64,000 nt of DNA, from assembly GCA_001899805.1 (NCBI GenBank), contig MKWP01000015.1, positions 124,001 through 188,000 on the forward strand, given 5' to 3'. Under the pieces are notes generated by a model. That model was not told the DNA's origin, ran no database searches, and saw nothing but the letters and a program-made list of their open reading frames with translations. Shown here in pieces: positions 19,901 to 28,707 of this stretch. The translations under genes were made by a program, and so were the position numbers. Numbering within the stretch: the first letter of the stretch is position 1; each line of letters starts with the position of its first letter. Source of the stretch: Lysobacterales bacterium 66-474. Its GTDB lineage: Bacteria > Pseudomonadota > Gammaproteobacteria > Xanthomonadales > Rhodanobacteraceae.

Positions 19901-21139
19901 GCGGGCGCGGACTTCCACGCCGCTGGTACCGGGCTTGTCGCCGCGCGTTACCAGCAACGGCTGGCCGGCGTCGCCCAGGTGCGCGTCCGTCAGCGTCCAC
20001 GGCGCCGCGACATCCAGGCGGTCGCTCGAACGCAGGTTCCCGGCCAGGTGATCGTTGGCGATCAGGCCGCCGCCGTCGAAATCCAGCCACAGTTCGCGCG
20101 CCAGCCGCAGCCGGTCACCGGCATTGGTTTGCCCGCGCGCGCGTTCCTGCACCTCGAGCGCGGCGCCCTCGCCCATCGCGAACGCAGGCAGGCCGCGCCA
20201 TTCGTCCGGCACATTGGCCTGCGCGGGATCGATCGGCTGCGCGCCCGTGACGCGCGTGTTGCGCAACGCCGGCGCATCGGCGTAGCTCCAGATTTCCTGT
20301 GGCGGCCACGGCGCCGGCGCTGCGTGAAACGACAACTTCGCGAGCGGTGCGGTGCCGCGCGCCGTCAATGTCACCGACCAGTCGCCCGGCCGCAGTTGCA
20401 CGCGCAGGCGGCCATCGGGATCAAGCCGCGCGGGCAGGTCGCCGTCGAGCGCGGTGGCCACGAAACCATTCGGCAGCACCGGCCCCAGCAACTGTTCGCG
20501 TGCGCTGCCGGCAACATGCAGCCGGATCACCGTATCGAGGGTCGGCGGAGCGCCATCGGCGAGCCTGCGGAACGCGCGCAGGCCCAGCGCATCCGCTTCG
20601 CGTTGCCGGGCCGCGCCCGGACCCAGCGTGATCCAGTCGCCGTCGCGTTCGGGCCGCGCCATCGCGACACCGTCCACCTTGAGGTCGACCAGCGCGATCG
20701 CGGCCGGCAAGCGCAGGCGCGCGGGGCGTTCGTTCCAGCGCAGGTCGCCCTGCACTGTGTAGTCGCCCACGGACAATCGCAGCGTCGGCACGCCGTCGCG
20801 ATCAAGCAGCACCGCGGGCGCGTTGTCCACCCGCACCTGCTGCGGCCACGCCTCGCGATCGCCCGGCAGGGCTGCCCAGCTTTCCGCGTCGACATGCAGC
20901 TGAAGCTGGAAATGCGCGCCGGACTTGTCGGCATCCAGCGTCAGGCGGCCGGGCCAGACGCATTCCCGGTCGTTGCCGCCACCCGGCGTGGCAAGCATGG
21001 GACAGGTCTGGCGTTCGTGGCCATGCAGCACCCACGCTTGCCAGTCCTGTAACTGCGGCGGAATTGCCTGCGTCGCCGCGGCGGCGACGCCGCTCCACAT
21101 CAGCAGCAACCAGCCCAACGATCTCGCTGCACGGTGCAT
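16976..21139 (-). CDS. very large membrane protein of unknown function (1387 aa)
   Basis: Not recognised beyond conserved hypothetical. A signal peptide (residues 1 to about 22, ending VAAAATQ) precedes a long periplasmic region of beta-rich character. A cluster of membrane helices lies at about 470-565, then a Pro-rich linker, a helix at about 705-727 and a second signal-like hydrophobic stretch ending APQAHAQ (about 735-752). A second periplasmic beta-rich region follows, then about six helices at about 1190-1345 and a Pro/Ala tail. This two-part plan looks like two exported modules joined by membrane segments. No enzymatic motif was seen. It overlaps nothing and is followed immediately by prmC. 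Composition is typical of the core genome. Confidence 0.8.
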   Translation of the reverse strand: MHRAARSLGWLLLMWSGVAAAATQAIPPQLQDWQAWVLHGHERQTCPMLATPGGGNDRECVWPGRLTLDADKSGAHFQLQLHVDAESWAALPGDREAWPQQVRVDNAPAVLLDRDGVPTLRLSVGDYTVQGDLRWNERPARLRLPAAIALVDLKVDGVAMARPERDGDWITLGPGAARQREADALGLRAFRRLADGAPPTLDTVIRLHVAGSAREQLLGPVLPNGFVATALDGDLPARLDPDGRLRVQLRPGDWSVTLTARGTAPLAKLSFHAAPAPWPPQEIWSYADAPALRNTRVTGAQPIDPAQANVPDEWRGLPAFAMGEGAALEVQERARGQTNAGDRLRLARELWLDFDGGGLIANDHLAGNLRSSDRLDVAAPWTLTDAHLGDAGQPLLVTRGDKPGTSGVEVRARALDLHAGLRLADHGGAQSATGGWQQTLDRVDATLHLPYGYRLLGAPGADHSPDSWVASWNLLDLFVVALIALLVWRWLGWRWALVALAFVVLSHGEAGAPRWLPALAVAFGLAARALPDGRLRKVARHAGIVALVLAVLATLPFAALQLRNALHPQLEGNSLAWIASQRMGGATAVREEFAPPPPMAAKRIGGAPPPQELSTMAAPTEPPPPAPPPADVAPDSQSLQTVVATAAPIGRTDLIGYEAYPPGTLVQAGRGVPDWAGFGSSYRLGWSGPVTAQQTYRLVILPAWATRILRVVMLALLLAWLAAIARAFDIKARSPRRPTGAAAGIASLLLLAALAPQAHAQSMPTPELLSQLRARLLEAPQCAPQCASSPLAQVAVQQDALQVTIEADAAARVAFPLPYMDAPADLRSVTLDGKPATQLANRNGTLRIALERGVHRVTMTFQLGGDVDSTALHFPLPPPNAEVIAPGWQTAGVDGPRLLSDTLTFARERAAASTTGPAPVAAQAFPPYLKLTRSIAIGLDSRVDNVATRISPAQGGFSVDVPLLPGEHVSDAGLKVEDGRVRITFAPDQGEVRWSSTLDAGKSLRLQAPALAERAEVWRIASAPLLHLAFKGMPESGDDDNAASGGHVFRPLPGEALDVGITRPAALPGDSVAFDRVALDASRGDHAMESNLAMTTRSTRGGEQGIELPRDAQLLDAKRDGQSIELNLHDGHVALPVQPGTQTFILRFRDASAIGMVSRTPAISLAAPAANIRTSLTLPQDRWVLWTWGPQAGPAVLYWAQLLVLLVVAIALAKFAPTPLRWWHWLLLGLGFSTFAWSAYALVVAWLIALGWRARSEGYVALTRSPFNAAQVLLAVFTFIALLCLIASVPHGLLGQPDMRIAGAQSTAWSLHWFADQSSTTLPQAGAFTLPLWVYKAAMLAWALWLANALIGWLRWGFQAWMRGGYWKSAPAQPPQPAAPVPPKPDA

Positions 21140-21249
21140 GGTTTTTCCCCGGCGTCAGGTGCCGGGGAGGAGTTTAGCCCATGCCCCGCATCCGGCACTG
21201 CATGGGTTCGCGGGGTCCGCCGTGCAGCCGACGCAATTCGAGCCTCGGC

Positions 21250-23994
21250 TCAGTGCGCTGATTCACCCTGCTTCGCTTTCAGCGCGCCGCACAGCTCGAT
21301 GGATTCGTGCGTTTGTGCGAGACCGCGTTTCAGGCCGGGCACCTGGCCGAGCTTGGGCTTGAAGTAGTCCTCGACGCGCCGTGCCTCGGCATCCGAGCAA
21401 CTGCCGCCCGCCGCGAGCATGGGCAGGTAGCCGCCGGAGAACGCGCCGGTGCGCGCGATGATCATGTCGTAGTGGGCGGTGAACCAGTTCCACAAGCCGT
21501 CGCGCTCGGCCACGGTATCGCGGTTGTTGCGCAAAAGCATGTTCATTTCGCCGACCTTCACCTGCGGCGACAACGCGAAGTCGCGCACCACATCGGCCTG
21601 TGTGCCCGTGGCGTAGCTGAGCGCACCCAGCATCGCGTTGCGACGCACCGGATCGGTGGTCTTCGGGATCGCGGCGACCAGCTCATCGACCGCCGGCTTG
21701 CCCTGCTCTTCCACCGCCACCGACAGCGCGGTGCGCAACAGGTCGGGGTTCGCGGCCATGAGATCCGGCAATCCATCCTGGCCGGGCTTCAACGCCGCTT
21801 CGCCCTGCTTCAACAACGCGCCACGCACGGAAGGCACCTTGAACTCGAGAGCCAGCGAACTTGCCAGCGAACTGCGCATCAATACGTCGTCGGCCGACTC
21901 GCCGGCGCGGCGCTGATAGCCGAGCGCTTCGAGGCGTGGCAGGTACGCCTTCGCCACCGCTTCGCGGACCGCGGCTTTCTGCGCCTCGGTCCGGGCTTCG
22001 TGGTCGTAGATCCATTCGACCGTATCCAGCGGAGCCAGCGCGACCTGGCGCACCTTCGACGGCGCCAGCTCGCGCATCGCGGCCAGCACTTCGGAAGCGT
22101 CCATGTCACCGCGATGGAACGCGGCATCGACGGAATCGGCAAACGCAAGCTGTTCGCCGTCACTGCGCTGCGCGATCACCTTGACGAGCGCCGCGCGATC
22201 GGTCTTGGCCATTTCGTAGCGGTAATAACCATCGCCATCGGCGTTCGGCATGTACCACGCCGGACACTGGCCACCGTCGATCTGCATGCTCGCCGTTTTC
22301 GCATCGAGCATCCGGCATTGCACGCCGTTCGGAAAACGCACGCAGACCGGAATGCCCCACAGGCGGTTCGGATCACCGGACGATCCCAGCGGCAGATAGC
22401 GGCTCTGCGTCAATTCCAGCATCGCGGCGCCCTTCGGCTTGCAATCCAGCTTGGTCGCCACCAGCGGCACGCCGTTCTGGTCGAGGAAACTCTTGAACGC
22501 CTTCCTGAAGGCTTCGCCCTTGCCGGCGGCGGTGGCGATGGCATCGACGAGATCATCCGCGTTCGCATTGCCGAACGCGTGCGCCTTGATGTACGCCTGC
22601 ATGCCCTTCTGGAACACCTCGGGGCCGACGAAATTCTCGAACATGCCGAGGACCGCGGCGCCCTTTTGGTAGGTGATGCCGTCGAACGCGGTTTCGATGT
22701 CGCCATTGCCGGTGATCGGCTGGCGGATCATGCGTGCGCTGGCGAGGCTGTCGTTTTGCATCGCGTATTGGCCGCCTTCAATGCGACCGAGATGGGCGTG
22801 CCAGTCGGGATGGATCTCGCCTTCGATCTTCTGCTGCATCCAGGTCGCGAAGGATTCGTTGAGCCAGATGTCGTTCCACCAGTCCAGTGTCACGGTGTCG
22901 CCCGTCCATTGGTGTGCCAACTCGTGGGCGATGACGTTGAAGCTGCTGCGCACCGCGCTGGGCGCGGACTCCTTGTCGAGCAACAGCAGCCAGTCACGGA
23001 AGGTCACCAGGCCCGCGTTCTCCATCGCGCCGGCCGAGAAATCCGGCAACGCGGCGAGGTCGAGCTTGCCGAACGGATAACCGAAGCCGTAATAGGCCTC
23101 CTCGTGCTCGATGATGTCCGGCACCATTGCCAGCGCACGCTGCATCTTCGCGCCGTTGCCCCTGGTAGCGATGCCGCGCACGGGCACCGGCGTGGAACGC
23201 CACTGGTTGGGCGGAATGGTCGGTCCATCCACGATGTCCCACGGACCCACCGCCCACGCATACAGGTAAGTCGGCAGCGGCCTGGTCGGCGCGAAGGTGA
23301 CGGTCTTCCAGCCCTTGCCGGCTTCGACCGTCTTCACGTCGCCGGTATTCGCGACCGCCTTGTCGGCGTCGGGAATGGTGAGCGATAGCGTCATCGGCAC
23401 CTTGAACCCGGGTTCGTCGAAGCACGGGAACGCGAGCCGCGCGCTGATCGGTTCCATCTGCGTCATCGCGTAGGCATTGCCCGCGAACACCACCTTGTAA
23501 TAACCCTGCAGGGTCTTGTTGTACGGCGCGGTGAATTCGAACTTCAGGTCGAGTTTCTGCGCTTGCAGCGTGCTGCCGAAGTCGACCCGCGCGATGCCCG
23601 CCTGTGCGGCGTCCGCGGTCACCGTGCCGTCGTACTTGCCGGTGTGCGCCTGGCCCTTCGCGTCGGTGATGGTGACGCTGGAAACCTCGAGGTCCTTGCC
23701 GTGCAGCCACAGGTGGTCCGAAGCCTTCTTCAGATCGACCGCGATCGTGACCGTGCCGCTGTAGCCCGGCCTGTCGGGATCGCTCTTGATCGAGAGATCG
23801 TAGGACTGTGGCACCGCCCAGTCCGGCAGCCGCGTCATCGGCGGCCGGGAGGTCGCGGCAAGGTCTGCGCTCGAGGCAGTGCCGGGAACGGACGCGGACG
23901 TGGCTGCCGACGATCCGTTCGTGGCGGACCCCGAGCCGCAGCCAATCATCGCCACCAGCAGGCCCGCCACCACGATTGCAGGGAACACGCGCAT
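21250..23994 (-). CDS. M1 family metallo-aminopeptidase, predicted lipoprotein
   Basis: 914 residues. The N-terminus is hydrophobic, ending in an MIGCGSGS lipobox-like site, followed by a Ser/Ala-rich linker, so it is probably anchored in the cell envelope. The exopeptidase motif GAMEN is present. The zinc site is HELAH with His357, Glu358 and His361 and the distal ligand Glu380 in NESF, all at family spacing. The C-terminal ERAP1-type helical domain follows. It removes N-terminal residues from peptides in the periplasm, working alongside the S9 and M20 enzymes in the window. It is divergent from the TonB receptor gene. Confidence 0.94.
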   Translation of the reverse strand: MRVFPAIVVAGLLVAMIGCGSGSATNGSSAATSASVPGTASSADLAATSRPPMTRLPDWAVPQSYDLSIKSDPDRPGYSGTVTIAVDLKKASDHLWLHGKDLEVSSVTITDAKGQAHTGKYDGTVTADAAQAGIARVDFGSTLQAQKLDLKFEFTAPYNKTLQGYYKVVFAGNAYAMTQMEPISARLAFPCFDEPGFKVPMTLSLTIPDADKAVANTGDVKTVEAGKGWKTVTFAPTRPLPTYLYAWAVGPWDIVDGPTIPPNQWRSTPVPVRGIATRGNGAKMQRALAMVPDIIEHEEAYYGFGYPFGKLDLAALPDFSAGAMENAGLVTFRDWLLLLDKESAPSAVRSSFNVIAHELAHQWTGDTVTLDWWNDIWLNESFATWMQQKIEGEIHPDWHAHLGRIEGGQYAMQNDSLASARMIRQPITGNGDIETAFDGITYQKGAAVLGMFENFVGPEVFQKGMQAYIKAHAFGNANADDLVDAIATAAGKGEAFRKAFKSFLDQNGVPLVATKLDCKPKGAAMLELTQSRYLPLGSSGDPNRLWGIPVCVRFPNGVQCRMLDAKTASMQIDGGQCPAWYMPNADGDGYYRYEMAKTDRAALVKVIAQRSDGEQLAFADSVDAAFHRGDMDASEVLAAMRELAPSKVRQVALAPLDTVEWIYDHEARTEAQKAAVREAVAKAYLPRLEALGYQRRAGESADDVLMRSSLASSLALEFKVPSVRGALLKQGEAALKPGQDGLPDLMAANPDLLRTALSVAVEEQGKPAVDELVAAIPKTTDPVRRNAMLGALSYATGTQADVVRDFALSPQVKVGEMNMLLRNNRDTVAERDGLWNWFTAHYDMIIARTGAFSGGYLPMLAAGGSCSDAEARRVEDYFKPKLGQVPGLKRGLAQTHESIELCGALKAKQGESAH

Positions 23995-24126
23995 CGGACT
24001 TCACTCCGGAGCCGAGGGGACAACCGGAGAGTGCAGCACGCGCGCACGCACATCGCAAGTGACGGAAGTCCTCGCCGAACCGGCGACCTCGCAAACCCGT
24101 CGGCCGGTTGTGATATCAAAATAACA

Positions 24127-24155
24127 TTGACACCATTATGTGATCGTAGTAACAA
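24127..24155 (+). promoter_or_regulatory. possible sigma70 promoter of the TonB receptor gene
   Basis: A perfect -35 hexamer TTGACA (24127-24132) is followed after 17 bases by TAACAA, a weak -10. The surrounding stretch (about 24105-24160) is AT-rich compared with its neighbours and holds the palindrome TGATATCA. It lies in the 205-bp gap between the divergent M1 peptidase and TonB receptor genes. Confidence 0.4.
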
Positions 24156-24199
24156 TCCTCCCGCACCGATTCGTCGCCACGTCCTCGGGAGGGTGGGTC

Positions 24200-26539
24200 A
24201 TGAACAGCAGGCGCAATATGTCGCTTCGTCTCTCTGCCGCGATCGCCGCAGCGTTGCTGGGCGCGCCGCTGGCGCATGCGCAAAATGCGCCCGCGCCTGG
24301 CGCCGCGCAGGAGAAAACCCCTGCATCATCGCGCGAGGTGACCACGCTTCCCACCATCGTGGTCACTGCAAGCCGGCGCAGCGAGACGCTGCAGAACGTG
24401 GCGATGCCGGTGTCGGCGCTGACCTATCACGACCTGCAGCGACAGCATATGCAGGATTTCGCGGATTACGCCGCTTCCATTCCCGGCTTCAATGTCGTCG
24501 GCGCGGGACCCGGCCAGACCGAACTCAGCATCCGCGGTATCGCTTCCGGATCCGTGCAGCCCAGCGCATCGGTCGGCATCTACGTGGACGAATCGCCCTA
24601 CGGCTCCAGCAGCGTGTTCGCGGAAGGCGCCATGCTGACGCCGAACATCGATCCCGCCGACCTCGAACGCATCGAGGTGCTGCGCGGCCCACAGGGCACG
24701 CTCTACGGCGCCGGCGCATTGGGCGGCGTGATCCGCTTCATCACCGTCCCGCCCGACACGCACGATTACGCCGGACGCCTGCAGCTCGACGGCACCAGCG
24801 TCAGCGGCGGCGGCAACGGCTTCGGCGTGCACGGCATGGTCAACCTGCCCATGGTCACCGACAAGTTGGCGATCCGGGCGAACGTCTACGACCGCACCGA
24901 CCCGGGTTTCGTCGACGACGCCGGGCTCGGCAAGCAGGAGGTCAACGAAAGCCAGGTCAAGGGTGGCCGTGTCTCGTTGCTGTGGACACCGACGGCCACG
25001 ACTTCGCTGCGCGTGACCGCGCTGGCGCAGAACCTCAACAGCGACGGCAACCCGATCGTCGCGCTCGATCCGGACACGCTCAAGCCCGAGTACGGCAGCC
25101 GGCAGCAACGGATCGCCGCGGGTTCCGGCGGCTTCGACGGCCGTTACCGCCTGTACAACGCCACCTTCAAGAGTGATTTCAACTGGGCAACGCTGACTTC
25201 ATCGAGCAGCTACAGCACCCTCGACAGTTTCAACATGCTCGACGCAACGCCGTTGTTTTTCCTCGGCCCGCAAGCGAACGGCCAACCCTACGGCACCCTC
25301 GAACAGGATCTGACGCACCAGACCAAGGCCACGCAGGAGTTCCGCCTGCAGTCGCCGACCTCGCAGACCATCGAATGGCTGGGCGGCGTGTTCCTGACCC
25401 ACGAAACCGCCAACCACCCCCAGCACATCTACGCCAGCGACTACTTCAGCGGCACCGCGGTACCGCCGCCCGCTTTCCTGTTCCCGCCGGGGTTCTCCAC
25501 CATCGGCGATGATTCGCAACCGAGCACGTATGACGCCTGGGCCGTCTACGGCAGCGTGACCTGGCACATCACCGACAAATTCGACGTGGAAGCGGGCCTG
25601 CGCTACAGCCACGACAAGCAGCACTACACCCAAATCGGAAGCGGGCTGCTGTTCGGCGTGCCCACGACCACCGTGATGCTGGACAAGCGCTCGTCGGACA
25701 GCAGCACGACTTTCTCGTTCACCCCGCGCTACCACATCAGCGACAAGGCCATGCTGTACGCGCGGGTGGCATCCGGCTTCCTGCCCGGCGGTCCCAACGT
25801 CGTCACGGTCGCCATCCCGGGCGTGCCGCAGACCTTCAGCCCGACCAAGTTGACCGATTACGAGTTGGGGCTCAAGACGAGCTCCAGCGATGATCGCCTG
25901 CTGGTGGATCTGTCCGCGTACTACATCGACTGGACCAAGATTCCACTGATCACGTTCGTCAACCCCTTCACGTTCCTCGGCAATGGCGGACAGGCGCAGA
26001 GCAAGGGCGTGGAAGCCACCATTGCGTGGGTGCCTGCGCGTGGGCTGAAGCTGTCCGTGGACGCTGCCTACAACGACGCCACCTTGACCAGGGATGCGCC
26101 CTATCCATCCAACGGGAAGCGCGGCGACCCATTGCCCTACGCTCCGAAATTCACGCTCGGCCTCAACGGGGACTACGACTTCGCACTGGGCGCCGGCTGG
26201 AACGGTTACGTCGGGGCCAGCTATCACTTCGTCGACGAGCGCTCCACCGACTTCGCCTTCAACTATCCCATCCCCGGCATCTTGCCCGAGCTGCCCGCAA
26301 GCCCGACCATTCCCGGTTACGGCACCATCAACTTGCGCGCGGGAGTGGGTCACGGTCCATGGAACATCAGCGCCTACGTCAAGAACGTGACCAACCAGCG
26401 CGGGATCGTCCTGGGCAGCACCTTCGCCAACTTCATGGCCATTGCCGGCCAACCCAATCCCGTCACGGGGAAAATGGAAGACAACGCCACGATCATCACG
26501 CCGCGCATGTTCGGCATCTCGGTCAGCAGGGATTTCTGA
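24200..26539 (+). CDS. TonB-dependent outer-membrane receptor
   Basis: 779 residues from the ATG at 24200, which follows GGGAGGGTGGG; the frame is open 60 bases upstream without a better site. The signal peptide ends at AHAQ. A TonB-box-like TIVVTASRR precedes the plug domain (NVAMPVSALTYHDLQ, SIRGIASG, RIEVLRGPQGTLYGAGALGGVI). The beta-barrel fills the rest and ends with the C-terminal aromatic SVSRDF needed for outer-membrane insertion. It resembles the FecA/pesticin-type receptors that xanthomonads use for oligomer uptake. As the first gene of the hydrolase/permease/epimerase cluster, it probably imports their substrate. No carbohydrate-specific domain is visible. Confidence 0.92.
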   Translation: MNSRRNMSLRLSAAIAAALLGAPLAHAQNAPAPGAAQEKTPASSREVTTLPTIVVTASRRSETLQNVAMPVSALTYHDLQRQHMQDFADYAASIPGFNVVGAGPGQTELSIRGIASGSVQPSASVGIYVDESPYGSSSVFAEGAMLTPNIDPADLERIEVLRGPQGTLYGAGALGGVIRFITVPPDTHDYAGRLQLDGTSVSGGGNGFGVHGMVNLPMVTDKLAIRANVYDRTDPGFVDDAGLGKQEVNESQVKGGRVSLLWTPTATTSLRVTALAQNLNSDGNPIVALDPDTLKPEYGSRQQRIAAGSGGFDGRYRLYNATFKSDFNWATLTSSSSYSTLDSFNMLDATPLFFLGPQANGQPYGTLEQDLTHQTKATQEFRLQSPTSQTIEWLGGVFLTHETANHPQHIYASDYFSGTAVPPPAFLFPPGFSTIGDDSQPSTYDAWAVYGSVTWHITDKFDVEAGLRYSHDKQHYTQIGSGLLFGVPTTTVMLDKRSSDSSTTFSFTPRYHISDKAMLYARVASGFLPGGPNVVTVAIPGVPQTFSPTKLTDYELGLKTSSSDDRLLVDLSAYYIDWTKIPLITFVNPFTFLGNGGQAQSKGVEATIAWVPARGLKLSVDAAYNDATLTRDAPYPSNGKRGDPLPYAPKFTLGLNGDYDFALGAGWNGYVGASYHFVDERSTDFAFNYPIPGILPELPASPTIPGYGTINLRAGVGHGPWNISAYVKNVTNQRGIVLGSTFANFMAIAGQPNPVTGKMEDNATIITPRMFGISVSRDF

Positions 26540-26675
26540 GCCGGGAATGCGGCACACGGCTGCAAGCGATGAACCACGGATGCACTGCGCCGCGGATTCG
26601 GCTGCCCGGCGGTCGCCCATGCCTCGCAGCAACATCGATTCGATCGCACGTCCCATACGCCACAGGAGACATGCC

Positions 26676-28703
26676 ATGTTGAAGCGCCTTGCCTCACTGC
26701 TGCTGGTTGCCGGCACATGCGCGCCGTGTCTCGCGCAGGTCTCCCCCACTGCCGCCACGCCAGCGACGCCGGCAACCTCGACCGCCCAACCCGCGGCGTC
26801 GGCATCGGCGGCGGACGCAGCCACATCAACCGTGACCGGCGCAACGCCAACCCTCGACGCCGTCGATCTCGGCACGTTCTTCGACGGGCTGGTGCCGTAC
26901 ATGCTGGAACGCAACGACATCGCCGGCGGCGTGGTCGCGGTGGTGAAGGACGGGCATCTGATTTTCGCGCAGGGTTACGGCCATGCCGACGTGGCCAAGC
27001 GCACGCCGGTGGTCGCGGACAAGACCCTGTTCCGGATCGGCTCGATCTCCAAACTGTTTGTCTGGACTTCGGTGATGCAGCAGGTAGCTGCGGGCAAGAT
27101 CGATCTCGACGCCGACGTCAACCAATATCTGGATTTCAAGATTCCCGCGAAGTACGGCAAGCCGGTCACGATGCGCGACCTGATGACGCACACCGCCGGC
27201 TTCGCCGAAGTCATCAAGGATCTGGGCGTACCCACGACGAAGGATCTTTATCCGCTGAAGCGTTATCTCGTCGAACACATCCCCCCGCGGATTTTCCCGC
27301 CGGGTGAAATCGTCGCTTATTCGAACTACGGTGCGTCGCTGGCCGCCTACATCGTGCAACGCGTGTCGGGCCAACCGTTCGACCAATACGTCGCGGATCA
27401 CATCCTGAAGCCGCTCACGATGCCGCGCTCGACGTTCGTGCAGCCGCTGCCGGCGGCACTGCAGCCCGACATGGCGACCGGCTACGTCACCGCGACCGGC
27501 AAGACCATCGTGCCGTTCGAACCCATAGAAACCTGGCCCGCCGGCTCGTTCACGTCGACCGCCACCGACATGGCGAACTTCATGATCGCGCAATTGCAGA
27601 ACGGGCAATTCGACGGCCAGTCGATCCTGCCGGCTGCAACCGCGCAGGAAATGCACTCACACCAGTATTCCGCGGCGCCGGGGATGAACGGCTTCGACCT
27701 GGGCTTCTACCAGGAGAACCGCAACGGCCTGACGATCATCGGCCACGCCGGCGACACCGTGGCCTTCCATTCCGACCTGCATCTGCTGCTGGACAAGGAC
27801 GTGGCCGTGTTCATGTCCTTCAACAGCGCCGGCAAGGCGCCGGACGGCACCGCCGAAGCCGTGCGCACTTCGCTGTTCCGGGCGTTCCTCGATCGCTACT
27901 TCCCGTACACCCTGCCTCACGAGAAGACCGCGGCGACAGCCAAGGCCGACGCCGCGCGCGTGGCCGGTTGGTACTGGGCAAGCCGCCGCGAGGACAGCGC
28001 GCTCAAGCTCGCGTTCCTGCTCAGCCAGGCCCGGGTGTCCGCGCTGCCGGACGGCGACATCACCATCGACGCATTGAAGGACCCGAGCGGCGCGGTGAAG
28101 CACTGGCGCGAGATCGGCCCGCTGCTGTACCAGCAGGTCAACGGACAATCGAGGTTGCGCTTCGTTGCGAACGACGACGGCTCGATCCGTTGGTGGGTCA
28201 CCGACGATTTCCCGCCAGTGATGGTGTTCCAGCCGATGCGCGGATTGCTCGCGCACGGCACCTTCACGTTGCTGACCCAGCTCGCGATCGCGGTGTTCGT
28301 GCTGACGCTGCTCGTCTGGATCGGCGGCGCGATCACGCGGCGCCGCTTCAAGCGCAAACTGCAGTTCGCACCACGCCAACGCACACTCTGGATTACCGCG
28401 CGCGTCGGCGTGATCCTGCAACTCGGCGTGGTGGCCGGCTGGCTGGGCTTGCTGGTGTGGTTCTCGCAGCCGCTGTCGCTGTTCCATGCCAACTTCGACG
28501 GCACGCTGCTGCTGCTTTACGTGCTGGGCGTGTTGGCGATCCTGGGCGGCATCGCGATCATCCTCGACGCCGCATGGCGGATCGCGCGCGGGCCGGGCGG
28601 TTGGCTGGCGCGCGTCGGCGAACTGGTGCTGGGTCTGTGCGCGCTGTACGGAATCTGGGCGATCGTCGCCTGCGGCCTCGTCAACTTCAACCTGCATTAC
28701 TGA
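26676..28703 (+). CDS. serine hydrolase, class C beta-lactamase fold, with membrane tail (copy 1)
   Basis: 675 residues from the ATG at 26676 (AGGAGAC upstream). The signal peptide ends in CLAQ. The penicillin-binding fold has Ser123 and Lys126 in GSISK and the second motif YSNYG, typical of class C beta-lactamase/DD-peptidase/D-aminopeptidase relatives. After the catalytic domain comes a beta-rich region and, from about residue 530, four membrane helices that anchor the protein in the inner membrane with the enzyme outside. It is a clear paralogue of the gene at 30075. The substrate is probably a peptide with D-amino acids; this is inferred from fold and neighbours. Confidence 0.88.
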   Translation: MLKRLASLLLVAGTCAPCLAQVSPTAATPATPATSTAQPAASASAADAATSTVTGATPTLDAVDLGTFFDGLVPYMLERNDIAGGVVAVVKDGHLIFAQGYGHADVAKRTPVVADKTLFRIGSISKLFVWTSVMQQVAAGKIDLDADVNQYLDFKIPAKYGKPVTMRDLMTHTAGFAEVIKDLGVPTTKDLYPLKRYLVEHIPPRIFPPGEIVAYSNYGASLAAYIVQRVSGQPFDQYVADHILKPLTMPRSTFVQPLPAALQPDMATGYVTATGKTIVPFEPIETWPAGSFTSTATDMANFMIAQLQNGQFDGQSILPAATAQEMHSHQYSAAPGMNGFDLGFYQENRNGLTIIGHAGDTVAFHSDLHLLLDKDVAVFMSFNSAGKAPDGTAEAVRTSLFRAFLDRYFPYTLPHEKTAATAKADAARVAGWYWASRREDSALKLAFLLSQARVSALPDGDITIDALKDPSGAVKHWREIGPLLYQQVNGQSRLRFVANDDGSIRWWVTDDFPPVMVFQPMRGLLAHGTFTLLTQLAIAVFVLTLLVWIGGAITRRRFKRKLQFAPRQRTLWITARVGVILQLGVVAGWLGLLVWFSQPLSLFHANFDGTLLLLYVLGVLAILGGIAIILDAAWRIARGPGGWLARVGELVLGLCALYGIWAIVACGLVNFNLHY

Positions 28704-28707
28704 CCGC

